From Marinomonas balearica (lineage in GTDB: Bacteria; Pseudomonadota; Gammaproteobacteria; Pseudomonadales; Marinomonadaceae), in the NCBI RefSeq assembly GCF_004362145.1, contig NZ_SNXC01000003.1, positions 1 to 64,000 of the forward strand: a stretch of 64,000 nt of DNA, read 5' to 3'. This document shows positions 55,540 through 64,000 of this stretch, in pieces. Below the pieces are notes generated by a model. It had not been told where the DNA came from, ran no database searches, and saw only the letters and a list, made by a program, of their open reading frames with translations. Position numbers and translations under genes: made by a program. The stretch's first letter is position 1. Each line of letters begins with the position of its first letter.

Positions 55540-56382
55540 ATGCTCAGTTACCGTCATATTTACCACGCAGGCAACCATGCCGATATTCTAAAGCATCTTG
55601 TGGTAAGCCAAATTTGTCGCCATTTCGTCAAAAAAGAAGCGCCTTTCTTTTATCTTGATACGCATTCTGGCATTGGCATGTACGAGCTAGCGTCCGATCA
55701 GGCACAGCTAAATAAAGAATTTGACACTGGAATAAGCAAGCTTATGTCCGATGATCAATTGCCTGAACCCCTTCAACAATACAAAGAAATAGTAAAGTCC
55801 TTTAACCCAAACGATCAGCTAGAAGTCTATCCTGGTAGTCCAAAGGTTGTTGATTACTATACAAGACAAAAAGATAAGCTACACTTGTGCGAGCTTCATC
55901 CAAATGATTACCTCTTATTGGCATCGATGTTTCCAAAAAAACGTAAGGCAAACGTCGTAAAAGAAAACGGTTTTGGTGCGGTAAAGTCCATGTTACCTCC
56001 GCCACAAAAGCGCGGTTTTGTACTAATGGATCCGCCTTATGAGGTAAAAAAAGACTATCAAGATGTTGTAACAGCGCTTCAAGATGGACACAAGCGTTTT
56101 TCACAAGGTACTTACGCTGTTTGGTACCCTGTATTAAACAGAAGACAAGCTGATAGCTTGTTGAATGCAGTAGAACAGACCAAAATTAGAAATGTACTGT
56201 TGTTAGAGTTATGCATTCGAGAGACTGAAGAGAAGCGAGGAATGGCAGGCAGTGGTATGATCATTGTTAACCCTCCGTGGACGTTAGAAAAAGAAGCACA
56301 GGAGTTTATGCCGTATTTACAAAATACGTTAGCTGAAACCCCCGATGCACATTTCCAAATAAAGTGGATAACCCCAGAATAA
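55540..56382 (+). CDS. rlmJ: 23S rRNA (adenine-N6)-methyltransferase RlmJ
   Basis: Methylates A2030 of 23S rRNA in E. coli. The 280-residue protein starts with the typical MLSYRHIYHAGNHADILKH and has the catalytic DPPYE motif (LMDPPYEV) in the Rossmann fold. The length is normal for the family. It is 20 bp ahead of the PAS-GGDEF-like gene, so the two may share a transcript. Confidence 0.96.
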   Translation: MLSYRHIYHAGNHADILKHLVVSQICRHFVKKEAPFFYLDTHSGIGMYELASDQAQLNKEFDTGISKLMSDDQLPEPLQQYKEIVKSFNPNDQLEVYPGSPKVVDYYTRQKDKLHLCELHPNDYLLLASMFPKKRKANVVKENGFGAVKSMLPPPQKRGFVLMDPPYEVKKDYQDVVTALQDGHKRFSQGTYAVWYPVLNRRQADSLLNAVEQTKIRNVLLLELCIRETEEKRGMAGSGMIIVNPPWTLEKEAQEFMPYLQNTLAETPDAHFQIKWITPE

Positions 56383-56402
56383 AATAAAAAGAGGAGTAAT
56401 GG

Positions 56403-57629
56403 ATGAGCGTTCCATTCCAAACCGCTTTTGAACTAATGCCAACACCCGCGTTTGTCGTACGTATTACTGACGGCGAAATTGCGGCGGTCAACCAGACCTT
56501 GAAACAATTGTACGCCAATGTCGACGCTATCATGCCCGACAATTGGAAAAAGTGTATAACAGAATCCATCGATGAAAACGCATGGAGCCTATTTGTTGAA
56601 GGCGTAAAAGCACACGATATAGAGCGCTGCTCGGTTGCACTTCAAATGGGTTCCAGTATGCTCGACGTCGACATTCAGTTTCGGGTCGCAGACGACAATC
56701 ACTTTATTGGATGTGTTTATAGCCCAGAATATAAAGATCTGCGAGCGACGGAAAATACGTTACTCAAATTTACCTTATCTGAATCTTCTGCAGGCCTTTG
56801 GGTATGGGAAACAGCAAGCGACAGCGTTTATTGCTCTTCTTCTCTTGCGACATTGCTGCATTGCACGGACACTAACACGCCTAAGACAACCCCTGATTGG
56901 CATCAACTTGTCCACCCAGACGATGTCGAACGTTTAGCGAATGTCGTTAACTCTTTCGTAAGCAATAGACTGATTGGCTACGAAGCAGAATATCGAATTC
57001 TAAGCAATCAAGACGAGTACTCTTGGGTAAAAGAGCGCGGTCGGGCATACAGTCACAGTGCAGACGGAACAATCAGTCGCGTAGTTGGGTTTGTTGAAGA
57101 CATCAGCTCTCAAAAAGCATTGGAAGAGCATCTACGCGCACAAGCGACTTTTGATGAACTAACTGGCTTATTGACACGTGGCGCAGCGTTGACTCACTTC
57201 AAAAAACAGCTTGAATTAGCACGCCGCCAATACACCCCGCTCACTATGGCAAAGATTGATTTAGATGCTAACGACACATTAAAGGAAAAGTCGCAGGATA
57301 AACGCAACATGGCGATCCATACTTCTGCACACTATTTCTATAAAAAAATGCGTGACGCCGACATTTTAGCGAGAGTCGCAGATGACAAGCTTTTGGTTCT
57401 ACTGCCAAACACCAGCGTTAAAGATGCGTCTAAGCTGTTAAATTCGATGCTAGAACCTGATGAGCGAGAAGAGAAAGCCCTTGCGTATTCGGAAACGTCT
57501 TACACCAATTTCTGTATCGGTATAGCAACCTTCCCAGAGGACGGTGAATCAATAGAAGAGCTTGCCGACAGTGCAAATAATGCTGTTGAGGAAGGGCGAC
57601 GCCTTCGTCAAAGTATTGTTGTAAACTGA
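56403..57629 (+). CDS. PAS/GGDEF-like signalling protein with a degenerate GGDEF motif
   Basis: A 408-residue soluble protein. Two PAS-like segments (about 5-115 and 120-240; the second ends RVVGFVEDISSQKALEEHL) precede a GGDEF-type domain (about 250-405), recognised from ATFDELTGLLTRGAALTHF and IGIATFPEDGES. The active-site signature reads RVADDKLL where GGDEF should be, so it should not make cyclic di-GMP. It may be a binding or sensory protein. AAGAGGAG precedes the ATG. Confidence 0.85.
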   Translation: MSVPFQTAFELMPTPAFVVRITDGEIAAVNQTLKQLYANVDAIMPDNWKKCITESIDENAWSLFVEGVKAHDIERCSVALQMGSSMLDVDIQFRVADDNHFIGCVYSPEYKDLRATENTLLKFTLSESSAGLWVWETASDSVYCSSSLATLLHCTDTNTPKTTPDWHQLVHPDDVERLANVVNSFVSNRLIGYEAEYRILSNQDEYSWVKERGRAYSHSADGTISRVVGFVEDISSQKALEEHLRAQATFDELTGLLTRGAALTHFKKQLELARRQYTPLTMAKIDLDANDTLKEKSQDKRNMAIHTSAHYFYKKMRDADILARVADDKLLVLLPNTSVKDASKLLNSMLEPDEREEKALAYSETSYTNFCIGIATFPEDGESIEELADSANNAVEEGRRLRQSIVVN

Positions 57630-57661
57630 CATTCTATAGTTCGTCAGATACTGGCGTTTAA

Positions 57662-58081
57662 CTACTCACCGTTAAACGTCAGTACTAATCTACGGGAGCC
57701 ACCGTAGTCGCGGTGCTCACCGAGATAAATACCCTGCCACATCCCCAGATATAAGCTTCCGTCCCTCACAGGAAGAGTAAGAGAGCTTCCTAGCAAGCTT
57801 GCTTTGATATGCGCTGGCATATCGTCCGCACCTTCGTATGTATGCTTATAGTAAGGCTGATTTTCAGGCACCATATGGCAAAAATGTTTCTCCATGTCTT
57901 CTCTAACCAAAGGATCTGCGTTTTCATTTATGGTTAATGAGGCAGACGTATGGAGAATTTGAATATGCAGTAAGCCAACATGAGCGTGACGAATCTCATT
58001 TAACGCAGCTTCAATGTACGCCGTAATTAAGTGAAAACCACGCGATTTTTTCGGGATTTGAATCTCTTTTTGCCACCACAT
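57662..58081 (-). CDS. yjbQ: YjbQ/UPF0047 family protein
   Basis: A 139-residue protein of the YjbQ family, which has weak thiamine-phosphate synthase activity in E. coli. The conserved HTSASLTINENADP and the C-terminal LGMWQGIYLGEHRD...R motifs are present. It is 24 bp downstream of folA on the same strand. The physiological role of the family is not settled. Confidence 0.93.
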   Translation of the reverse strand: MWWQKEIQIPKKSRGFHLITAYIEAALNEIRHAHVGLLHIQILHTSASLTINENADPLVREDMEKHFCHMVPENQPYYKHTYEGADDMPAHIKASLLGSSLTLPVRDGSLYLGMWQGIYLGEHRDYGGSRRLVLTFNGE

Positions 58082-58105
58082 ATTCTTAACCTCTCAACCT
58101 TAACC

Positions 58106-58618
58106 TTAACCTTTTAGGCTAATGCTTTGATAAATACAAAAACGATAGTCATAAGGGTTAGGGCCTGACGCTTCAAAACGTTCTTCTGCGATCTGATCGT
58201 ACTTATCCCATTGCACTTCTGGGAAAAAAGCGTCGCCTTCGACATGCGCATCGACATGTGTAATATATAGACGATCTGCTCGTGGTAAGGCTAGATCGTA
58301 AATTTGCGAGCCACCAATGATCATCACTTCCTCGTGACCATTTACTAAACAGATGTCTTCACCTAATTGAATCGCCTCATCCAACGAAGCAACAACGTCT
58401 ACCCCATCTGCTTTGTAATCTGGGTTACGCGTAATGACAATATTTCGGCGGCCAGGCAAAGGTTTACCAATCGACTCAAATGTATTGCGCCCCATCACGA
58501 TCGGCTTACCCATCGTCGCTTGCTTGAAATATTTAAGATCATTAGGCAAATGCCAAGGGAGAGCATTATTAATACCAATCACTCGGTTCGTAGACATCGC
58601 CACAATCAAAGACAACAT
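58106..58618 (-). CDS. folA: Dihydrofolate reductase
   Basis: Reduces dihydrofolate with NADPH, regenerating the folate used by ThyA. It has IGINNALPWHLPNDLKYFK, with the catalytic Asp, VMGRNTFESIG and LPGRRNIV. The length is 170 aa. It is divergent from thyA, so the two partner enzymes share a short upstream region. Confidence 0.97.
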   Translation of the reverse strand: MLSLIVAMSTNRVIGINNALPWHLPNDLKYFKQATMGKPIVMGRNTFESIGKPLPGRRNIVITRNPDYKADGVDVVASLDEAIQLGEDICLVNGHEEVMIIGGSQIYDLALPRADRLYITHVDAHVEGDAFFPEVQWDKYDQIAEERFEASGPNPYDYRFCIYQSISLKG

Positions 58619-58753
58619 AGTTTTACCTTTTTTTAAAATGTGAATAACTTCACGAGGAACACATTTGCTATAATCCGTTTCAGACTATTATACCTGTGGT
58701 GAGCACGATTTCATTGTTGAATACCACGCGCATTATTTAACTTAGGTTTTTTC

Positions 58754-59605
58754 ATGAAACAATATCTCGACCTTTGCCAGCGAATCCTAGATGAAGGGGT
58801 TTGGGTAGACAACGAACGAACAGGAAAACGCTGTTTAACGGTCATCAATGCCGATCTTACATACAAGGTGGGTGCAGGTGAGTTTCCATTGGTCACTACA
58901 CGTAAAAGCTATTGGAAATCAGCCATTGCGGAGATTTTAGGCTACCTTCGAGGTTACGACAATGCTGCCGACTTTCGTAAGCTAGGCACTAAAACGTGGG
59001 ATGCAAATGCCAATGAAAACCAAGTTTGGTTAAACAACCCCTACCGCAAAGGCGAAGACGACATGGGACTATGCTATGGCGCTATTGGCCGCAATTTTCC
59101 TAAACCCGATGGCGGTAGTATTGACCTATTGAAGCAAATCGTTGATGACCTTAAACGAGGTGTGGATAACCGTGGGGAAATTTTAACCTTTTATCATCCC
59201 GGTGCCTTTCATATGGCCTGTTTGCGCCCTTGTATGTATAGCCATCATTTTTCCCTGCTTGGCGACACTCTTCACCTTAACAGCACACAACGAAGCTGTG
59301 ATGTGCCATTGGGTCTGAACTTCAACATGGTGCAGGTATATGTATTGCTGGCTCTGATGGCTCAAATTACCGGAAAAAAACCAGGCAACGCTTACCATAA
59401 ACTGGTTAATGCACATATTTACGAAGATCAGCTTGCACCGATGCGTGATGTTCAACTAAAACGCGAACCTTTCGCTGCACCAACTTTGAAAATCAACCCA
59501 GCGATCAAATCACTCGAAGACATTGAAACATGGGTGACTATGGACGACTTTGAAGTAGAAGGTTATGAATGCCACGAGGCGATTCAATACCCTTTTTCAG
59601 TATAG
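58754..59605 (+). CDS. thyA: Thymidylate synthase
   Basis: Makes dTMP from dUMP. The 283-residue Vibrio-type form has the active-site Cys in [11 protein letters not shown], followed by [16 protein letters not shown] and NAHIYEDQL, and ends YPFSV. It is oriented opposite to lgt, whereas in most gammaproteobacteria lgt-thyA-folA run in one direction. An inverted repeat separates it from lgt. Confidence 0.97.
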   Translation: MKQYLDLCQRILDEGVWVDNERTGKRCLTVINADLTYKVGAGEFPLVTTRKSYWKSAIAEILGYLRGYDNAADFRKLGTKTWDANANENQVWLNNPYRKGEDDMGLCYGAIGRNFPKPDGGSIDLLKQIVDDLKRGVDNRGEILTFYHPGAFHMACLRPCMYSHHFSLLGDTLHLNSTQRSCDVPLGLNFNMVQVYVLLALMAQITGKKPGNAYHKLVNAHIYEDQLAPMRDVQLKREPFAAPTLKINPAIKSLEDIETWVTMDDFEVEGYECHEAIQYPFSV

Positions 59606-59618
59606 TGTTTCATTCGCT

Positions 59619-59656
59619 TTTCATGAGTCTTTTGCTAAGAGCAAAGACTCATGAAA
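59619..59656. terminator. Bidirectional hairpin between thyA and lgt
   Basis: TTTCATGAGTCTTTTGCT pairs with AGCAAAGACTCATGAAA, giving 17 bp with one bulged T and a very short loop, between the two convergent stop codons. Confidence 0.8.
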
Positions 59657-59662
59657 GTTTCT

Positions 59663-60523
59663 CTAATTTTTAACCTTTTTCGATTTACCCTTCTTAGACT
59701 TCTGCCCGGTTTCTTCAGCCTTCGGCTCTGCCGGTGGAAAGGTATTGAACTTAAACGCCAATACAACTAATCCAGCACCAAGCACGACCATTGGGAAAGA
59801 AAGCAACTGCCCTTCTGTTAACCAGCCAAACGCTAAGTAGCCAATGTGTGCATCGGGCTCTCGGAAAAATTCCACAAAGATACGAAACAGACCGTAGAAG
59901 ATTAGGAACATACCAGATACCGCATATCTCGGCTTTTGTTTGCGACTAAAAAACCAAAGGATTGCGAATAAAGCGACACCTTCTAATGCTAGCTGGTAAA
60001 GCTGCGAAGGGTGACGCGTCAGTTGTAACGGATCATGCGGAAAAATCATCGCCCAAGAGACGTCGGTTTCACGTCCCCAAAGTTCGCCACCAATAAAGTT
60101 TCCTAAACGTCCAGCACCTAGACCAATCGGCACAAACGGAGCAGCGAAATCTAATACATCAATCATGTGTTTGTTATATCGCTTCGCAAACACAGACATG
60201 GCAATAATCACACCAATTAAACCACCATGGAATGACATGCCTCCTTCCCAAATACGAAATAAAACAAGCGGATTGTCGACGAATGAGGAAAATTGATAAA
60301 AGAGAATATACCCTACGCGACCACCTAATATGACACCGATAGCACCATAAAAAATCATGTCGCTGACTTTATCCTGATCCCAAAGACCGTTAGATGTTTT
60401 TGCACGGTAACAGCCTAGGTAATAAGCAGAGGCAAAGCCGATGAGATACATAATGCCGTACCAATGTACGGAAATAGGGCCGATTGAAATCGCAATCGGA
60501 TCGATATTAGGGTAGGCAATCAT
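59663..60523 (-). CDS. lgt: Prolipoprotein diacylglyceryl transferase
   Basis: Inner-membrane enzyme that attaches diacylglycerol to the lipobox Cys, the first step for lipoproteins such as those at 35.6 and 44.0 kb. About seven membrane helices are present, with the family signature GRLGNFIGGELWGR (catalytic Arg) and HPSQLYQ. The length of 286 aa includes a Lys/Glu-rich C-terminal tail. It is 6 bp downstream of ptsP. Confidence 0.97.
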   Translation of the reverse strand: MIAYPNIDPIAISIGPISVHWYGIMYLIGFASAYYLGCYRAKTSNGLWDQDKVSDMIFYGAIGVILGGRVGYILFYQFSSFVDNPLVLFRIWEGGMSFHGGLIGVIIAMSVFAKRYNKHMIDVLDFAAPFVPIGLGAGRLGNFIGGELWGRETDVSWAMIFPHDPLQLTRHPSQLYQLALEGVALFAILWFFSRKQKPRYAVSGMFLIFYGLFRIFVEFFREPDAHIGYLAFGWLTEGQLLSFPMVVLGAGLVVLAFKFNTFPPAEPKAEETGQKSKKGKSKKVKN

Positions 60524-60529
60524 TTTATA

Positions 60530-62821
60530 CTACTGATTCATTGATGAAGATTTAGCCGGACGTACAAAGCGCTCTATATTGGCATTGCGCATTAGGCCTT
60601 CCATGGTCTTTTTGACCGCAGAGGCACGTGATAGGTTCAACACTTCGTCCAGCATATTTTGTGCTTGTGCCATGGTAATGTTTCGAATGACTGCTTTCAC
60701 TTTTGGCAAACTGGTAGAGCTCATTGAAAGCACATCATACCCCATCGCCATAAAGAGAATCGCACCCATCGGATCACCCGCCATTTCACCACATACACTT
60801 AGCGTAACATTTTCATCTTTCGCTTCTGTGACAATGCTCTGCAATGCTCTAAGTACCGCTGGGTGGAATGAGTGGTATAAATCTGCAACACGCGGGTTGT
60901 TTCGATCTACTGCCAGCAAGTATTGGGTCAAATCGTTGCTACCAACCGACATAAAGTCCACCAGCGCAGCCAGCTCTTTTACCTGATACACGGCAGCTGG
61001 AACTTCGATCATAACACCCACTTCAGGCATTACGACGTCATACCCTTCTTCAAGTACTTCGTCATACGCTCGTTGAATTAATACGATTGCTTCTTCTACT
61101 TCCGATACATTTGAAATCATCGGAAGCATAATTTTCAGGTTATGAAGACCCGCACTGGCTTTAATCATGGCGCGTATTTGCGCCACGAAGATCTCAAGAT
61201 GGTCCAAAGTAACACGGATACCGCGCCAGCCTAGAAACGGGTTTTCTTCTTTAATCGGGAAATAAGGTAATGCTTTATCTCCACCGACATCAAGTGTCCG
61301 CACTGTAACGGGCGCTGGAGCAAAGCCTTCCAACTGCTGGCGGTAGATGACTTCTTGCTCCGCCTCTGTAGGGAATCGATCTCGAACCATGAACGGAACT
61401 TCCGTCCGATAAAGTCCAATCCCTTCGGCACCTCGGTCAAGTGAACGCGCTATGTCAGCAGACAATCCAGTATTAACAAACAAAGACAGGCGTTTTCCAT
61501 CTTTTGTTTCACACGGAAGGTCTTTTAATGCTTCAAATTCCGTTTCTAACAATCGCTCTTCATCGACGATTTGCTGGTAATTTTCGGTAAGATGGTCAGA
61601 CGGGTAAGTAAAAATTTGACCTGAATACCCATCCACAATCATGTCAACTTTATCAAGCTGAGTGTAGGGCACATCCAGTGCGCCCATGACGGTTGGAATC
61701 CCCATTGCTCGGGCAAGAATCGCAACATGTGAGTTGCTTGATCCCATGACAGACACTAGACCGATAACTTTATCTATAGGAACTTCGCCCAGCATAGAAG
61801 CGGTCAACTCTTCTCCGATCAAGATCACTTGTTCTTTGAATGTTTCTGCGGGGCTTGGTGCGGTTTCTTGAAGGTGAGAAAGAATACGGCGTCCGAGATC
61901 TTTTATATCGGATGCTCGTTCGCGTAGGTAAGGGTCTTCCATGCGATTAAAGTTCGACACGTGAAACTGAATCACCTGACGCAATGCGCCTTGCGCCCAA
62001 TTCCCCTCTTTGATCTTATTTTCAACTTCTGCTGCTAGCGCATTGTCATCCAAGATTTTGAGGTAAACATCGAACAGGGCTTTTTCATCTTCACTCAGGT
62101 GCTGGCTTAAACGCGAGCTTGCACGCCGAATGTCTTTGCGTACGGCTTTAAGCGCTTCTGAAAAGCTACTTAGCTCAGATTCTGTATCATGCGTCTTTCG
62201 ATCTGGAATCACATCCAAATCAGCAGGAGGATACACAACCATACCTTTACCAATAGCCACACCGTGGCTACCCGCTATCCCTTTATAGCGAAAATCCTGC
62301 CCTGCTGGTTTCGAGGTCTGGCTCAGTGTCGTCATCGCGCCCGTTGCTTCAGCATGCGCAATAACACCTGCTAATTGGGCGGACAAGGTAATCAAAAAGG
62401 CTTCTTCACCTTCATCAAATCGACGTTTGTCTTCATGCTGAACAACAAGAACGCCTAATACTTGGCGATGATGAATAATCGGAACCCCAAGAAAAGACTG
62501 ATATCGTTCTTCTCCGGATCCACTTAAATAATGGAAAGATGGATGAGCATGCGCATCTTCGAGGTTCACAGGCTCAGCTCGACGACCAACCAAACTGACC
62601 AAACCTTCATGAGCTTTTAGACTCAATTTGCCCGCGACATCTGCATTCAGTCCACGGGTCGCCATCAAGACATATTCTTCAGTATGAGGGTCAACTAAGT
62701 AGATCGAACACACCTCGGAGCGCATTGCCCGACGCACTCGTCGAACAATGATATCCAATGCTGAGGGCAACGTTTGCGCTGCTGTCACCTCTTGTGTGAT
62801 TCTTCTCAATAAACTTAGCAT
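60530..62821 (-). CDS. ptsP: Phosphoenolpyruvate-protein phosphotransferase PtsP (EI-Ntr)
   Basis: First enzyme of the nitrogen-related phosphotransferase system. An N-terminal GAF domain (about 1-160) is followed by the EI domains: the swivel-domain His in GSSNSHVAILARAMG, and the PEP-binding barrel with RTEVPFM, GGDKALPYFP and VGSNDLTQYLLAVDRNN. The GAF domain separates it from the sugar EI. The length is 763 aa. It lies between rppH and lgt, the usual order in Pseudomonas relatives. Confidence 0.97.
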   Translation of the reverse strand: MLSLLRRITQEVTAAQTLPSALDIIVRRVRRAMRSEVCSIYLVDPHTEEYVLMATRGLNADVAGKLSLKAHEGLVSLVGRRAEPVNLEDAHAHPSFHYLSGSGEERYQSFLGVPIIHHRQVLGVLVVQHEDKRRFDEGEEAFLITLSAQLAGVIAHAEATGAMTTLSQTSKPAGQDFRYKGIAGSHGVAIGKGMVVYPPADLDVIPDRKTHDTESELSSFSEALKAVRKDIRRASSRLSQHLSEDEKALFDVYLKILDDNALAAEVENKIKEGNWAQGALRQVIQFHVSNFNRMEDPYLRERASDIKDLGRRILSHLQETAPSPAETFKEQVILIGEELTASMLGEVPIDKVIGLVSVMGSSNSHVAILARAMGIPTVMGALDVPYTQLDKVDMIVDGYSGQIFTYPSDHLTENYQQIVDEERLLETEFEALKDLPCETKDGKRLSLFVNTGLSADIARSLDRGAEGIGLYRTEVPFMVRDRFPTEAEQEVIYRQQLEGFAPAPVTVRTLDVGGDKALPYFPIKEENPFLGWRGIRVTLDHLEIFVAQIRAMIKASAGLHNLKIMLPMISNVSEVEEAIVLIQRAYDEVLEEGYDVVMPEVGVMIEVPAAVYQVKELAALVDFMSVGSNDLTQYLLAVDRNNPRVADLYHSFHPAVLRALQSIVTEAKDENVTLSVCGEMAGDPMGAILFMAMGYDVLSMSSTSLPKVKAVIRNITMAQAQNMLDEVLNLSRASAVKKTMEGLMRNANIERFVRPAKSSSMNQ

Positions 62822-62918
62822 AACCCTCCTTTTGAATTTCTAGTATGTGAAACAATATGCAAAGCAAGAACTAAGACACTCTCTCATGCTGAGCACAGCA
62901 AATCGTATTGCGTCTAAT

Positions 62919-63419
62919 TCAGAGTTTTAACTGTTTTCTTTCTAACCAGCGATGCGCATTAGGAACAAGTTCTTTTAGCGCACGACGGTAGACATCCTTT
63001 TTGAATGCCACAACTTGTCCAAGAGGATACCAATAGCTGACCCATCGCCATCCGTCAAATTCTGGGCATTCAGAACTGTCTACACAAACACAGGTATCAG
63101 CACAGCGAATGGTTAATAAAAACCATTTTTGCTTTTGACCAATACACAGTGGCTTACTATTATGCCGTAACATTCGTTTTGGCAAACGATAACGTAACCA
63201 CCCCCGAGTTTTCCCCACGATTTCAACTTGGTGTGGATCCAACCCTACTTCTTCTTTTAGCTCTCGGTATAGAGCTTCTTCAGGGGTTTCATCAGATTTA
63301 ATGCCACCTTGGGGGAATTGCCAGGCATTTTGCCCTACTCGCCTCGCCCAAAGCAGCTGGCCACGCTCGTTCATCAAAATGATGCCCACATTCGGCCTAT
63401 ATCCGTCTGCGTCAATCAC
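62919..63419 (-). CDS. rppH: RNA pyrophosphohydrolase (Nudix)
   Basis: Removes pyrophosphate from mRNA 5' ends and so starts 5'-dependent decay. The N-terminal [15 protein letters not shown] and the Nudix box with [20 protein letters not shown] are standard. The length is 166 aa. It is upstream of ptsP by 97 bp on the same strand and divergent from the HAD gene. Confidence 0.97.
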   Translation of the reverse strand: MIDADGYRPNVGIILMNERGQLLWARRVGQNAWQFPQGGIKSDETPEEALYRELKEEVGLDPHQVEIVGKTRGWLRYRLPKRMLRHNSKPLCIGQKQKWFLLTIRCADTCVCVDSSECPEFDGWRWVSYWYPLGQVVAFKKDVYRRALKELVPNAHRWLERKQLKL

Positions 63420-63602
63420 GAGCTATCACCTATACTTTAAAGATAAACTGAATTCATTGTTCCATAAATCGGACTTTTACACAATTCGATATACATTTTG
63501 GCACACTTTTAGAAGCGCATTCTGCGATTCAAAATATACGCTATCGTAAGAAGCATTGGATGCGTATAATTTGCCCTTACTCTGTATAAGTGAGGCCAAC
63601 TC

Positions 63603-64000
63603 GTGACTCTTGCGATTTTTGATTTAGACGGTACGTTGCTTAGTGGTGACAGTGATTACAACTGGGGACAATTCCTTGTAGAAAAAGGACTTGTTGATAT
63701 TGATACGTACAAAGAAGCCAACGACCGATTCTTTGAGCAATACCAAAGTGGGACGCTGGATATTCTTGAATATTTAAGTTTCTCTCTTAAACCTCTTACG
63801 CGCTTCACTAAAGACGAACTGGACACTCTGCACAACGAGTTCATGATCGAAAAAGTCGCGCCTATGATGCAGCAGAAAGCCGCAGACCTTTTAAAGAAAC
63901 ACAAAGATCAAGGTCATTTTTTACTTCTGATCACTGCAACCAATCAATTTGTAACGGGCCCTATCTCAGAACAACTGGGTATGGATCACATTATTGCCCC
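63603..64000 (+). CDS. HAD-superfamily hydrolase (HAD-IB, phosphoserine phosphatase-like), partial
   Basis: The first 132 codons are in the window; the gene continues to the right. The GTG start at 63603 has GTGAGG 9 nt upstream. Motif I is IFDLDGTLLSGD with the nucleophilic Asp, and LLITATNQF matches motif II. Cap-domain helices lie in between. Close relatives next to rppH in Pseudomonas are annotated as HAD hydrolases without a fixed substrate, so I do not assign one. Confidence 0.88.
   Translation, partial: MTLAIFDLDGTLLSGDSDYNWGQFLVEKGLVDIDTYKEANDRFFEQYQSGTLDILEYLSFSLKPLTRFTKDELDTLHNEFMIEKVAPMMQQKAADLLKKHKDQGHFLLLITATNQFVTGPISEQLGMDHIIA

Noticed and set aside
1..64000. CRISPR arrays, insertion sequences or prophage genes
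   Set aside because: No regularly spaced repeats, transposase motifs or phage proteins were seen on either strand.

Overview
This 64 kb window is chromosomal DNA of a marine gammaproteobacterium of moderate GC content. Housekeeping neighbourhoods (oadGAB; alaS-lysC-csrA followed by tRNA-Ser and tRNA-Arg; cinA-recA beside mutS; rppH-ptsP-lgt; thyA/folA) together with a Na+-pumping oxaloacetate decarboxylase suggest an Oceanospirillales-type organism such as Marinomonas. The genus is inference.

Layout. The left edge (1-200) carries an rRNA operon P1 promoter and leader reading leftward; the 16S gene lies outside. Next come oadBAG (-), a dus gene (+), three tRNA-Arg(ACG) and one tRNA-Ser(GCU) (-), csrA, lysC, alaS and alr (all -), recX (+) and a membrane-anchored coiled-coil protein (-). 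From about 13.7 to 46.6 kb lies a large exopolysaccharide/biofilm locus. It is followed by recA with an SOS box, cinA, mutS, fdxA, an EAL-HDOD protein, ilvD, rlmJ, a PAS-GGDEF-like protein, yjbQ, folA, thyA, lgt, ptsP, rppH and the start of a HAD hydrolase at the right edge.

The central locus matches the symbiosis polysaccharide (syp) locus of Vibrio fischeri in gene content and largely in gene order, but is circularly permuted. Glycosyltransferases, flippase, ligase/polymerase, acyltransferase, glycosyltransferase, chain-length protein, two glycosyltransferases and a sugar-phosphate transferase (sypH/J-R-like) come first. The regulatory/export module follows: STAS protein (sypA), OmpA lipoprotein (sypB), SLBB exporter (sypC), Wzc-like ATPase (sypD), REC-Hpt protein (sypF-like without a kinase core), RsbW-REC-PP2C protein (sypE) and a sigma-54 activator (sypG). 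Extras not in the syp model are a GH123-like secreted protein, a separate hybrid histidine kinase, an NAD-sugar epimerase, a glmS copy, and a lipoprotein plus a secreted LruC/GEVED protein.

The most interesting signal is regulatory. Sigma-54 -24/-12 elements (GG-N10-GC) precede nearly every transcription unit of the locus: glmS, epimerase, the 19.6 kb glycosyltransferase, the GT2 gene, the main operon, the acyltransferase, the chain-length gene, the STAS gene and the lipoprotein/LruC pair. Several have upstream palindromes of the form TTGCA-N3-TGCAA, paired at 22 or 44 bp (whole helical turns). The simplest model is a phosphorelay (hybrid kinase to Hpt protein to the SypG-like activator and SypE-like switch) that turns on polysaccharide synthesis, its amino-sugar supply (glmS) and a candidate matrix protein as one regulon. 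The cluster sits between recA and alaS, where recX is normally found; recX is displaced and inverted.
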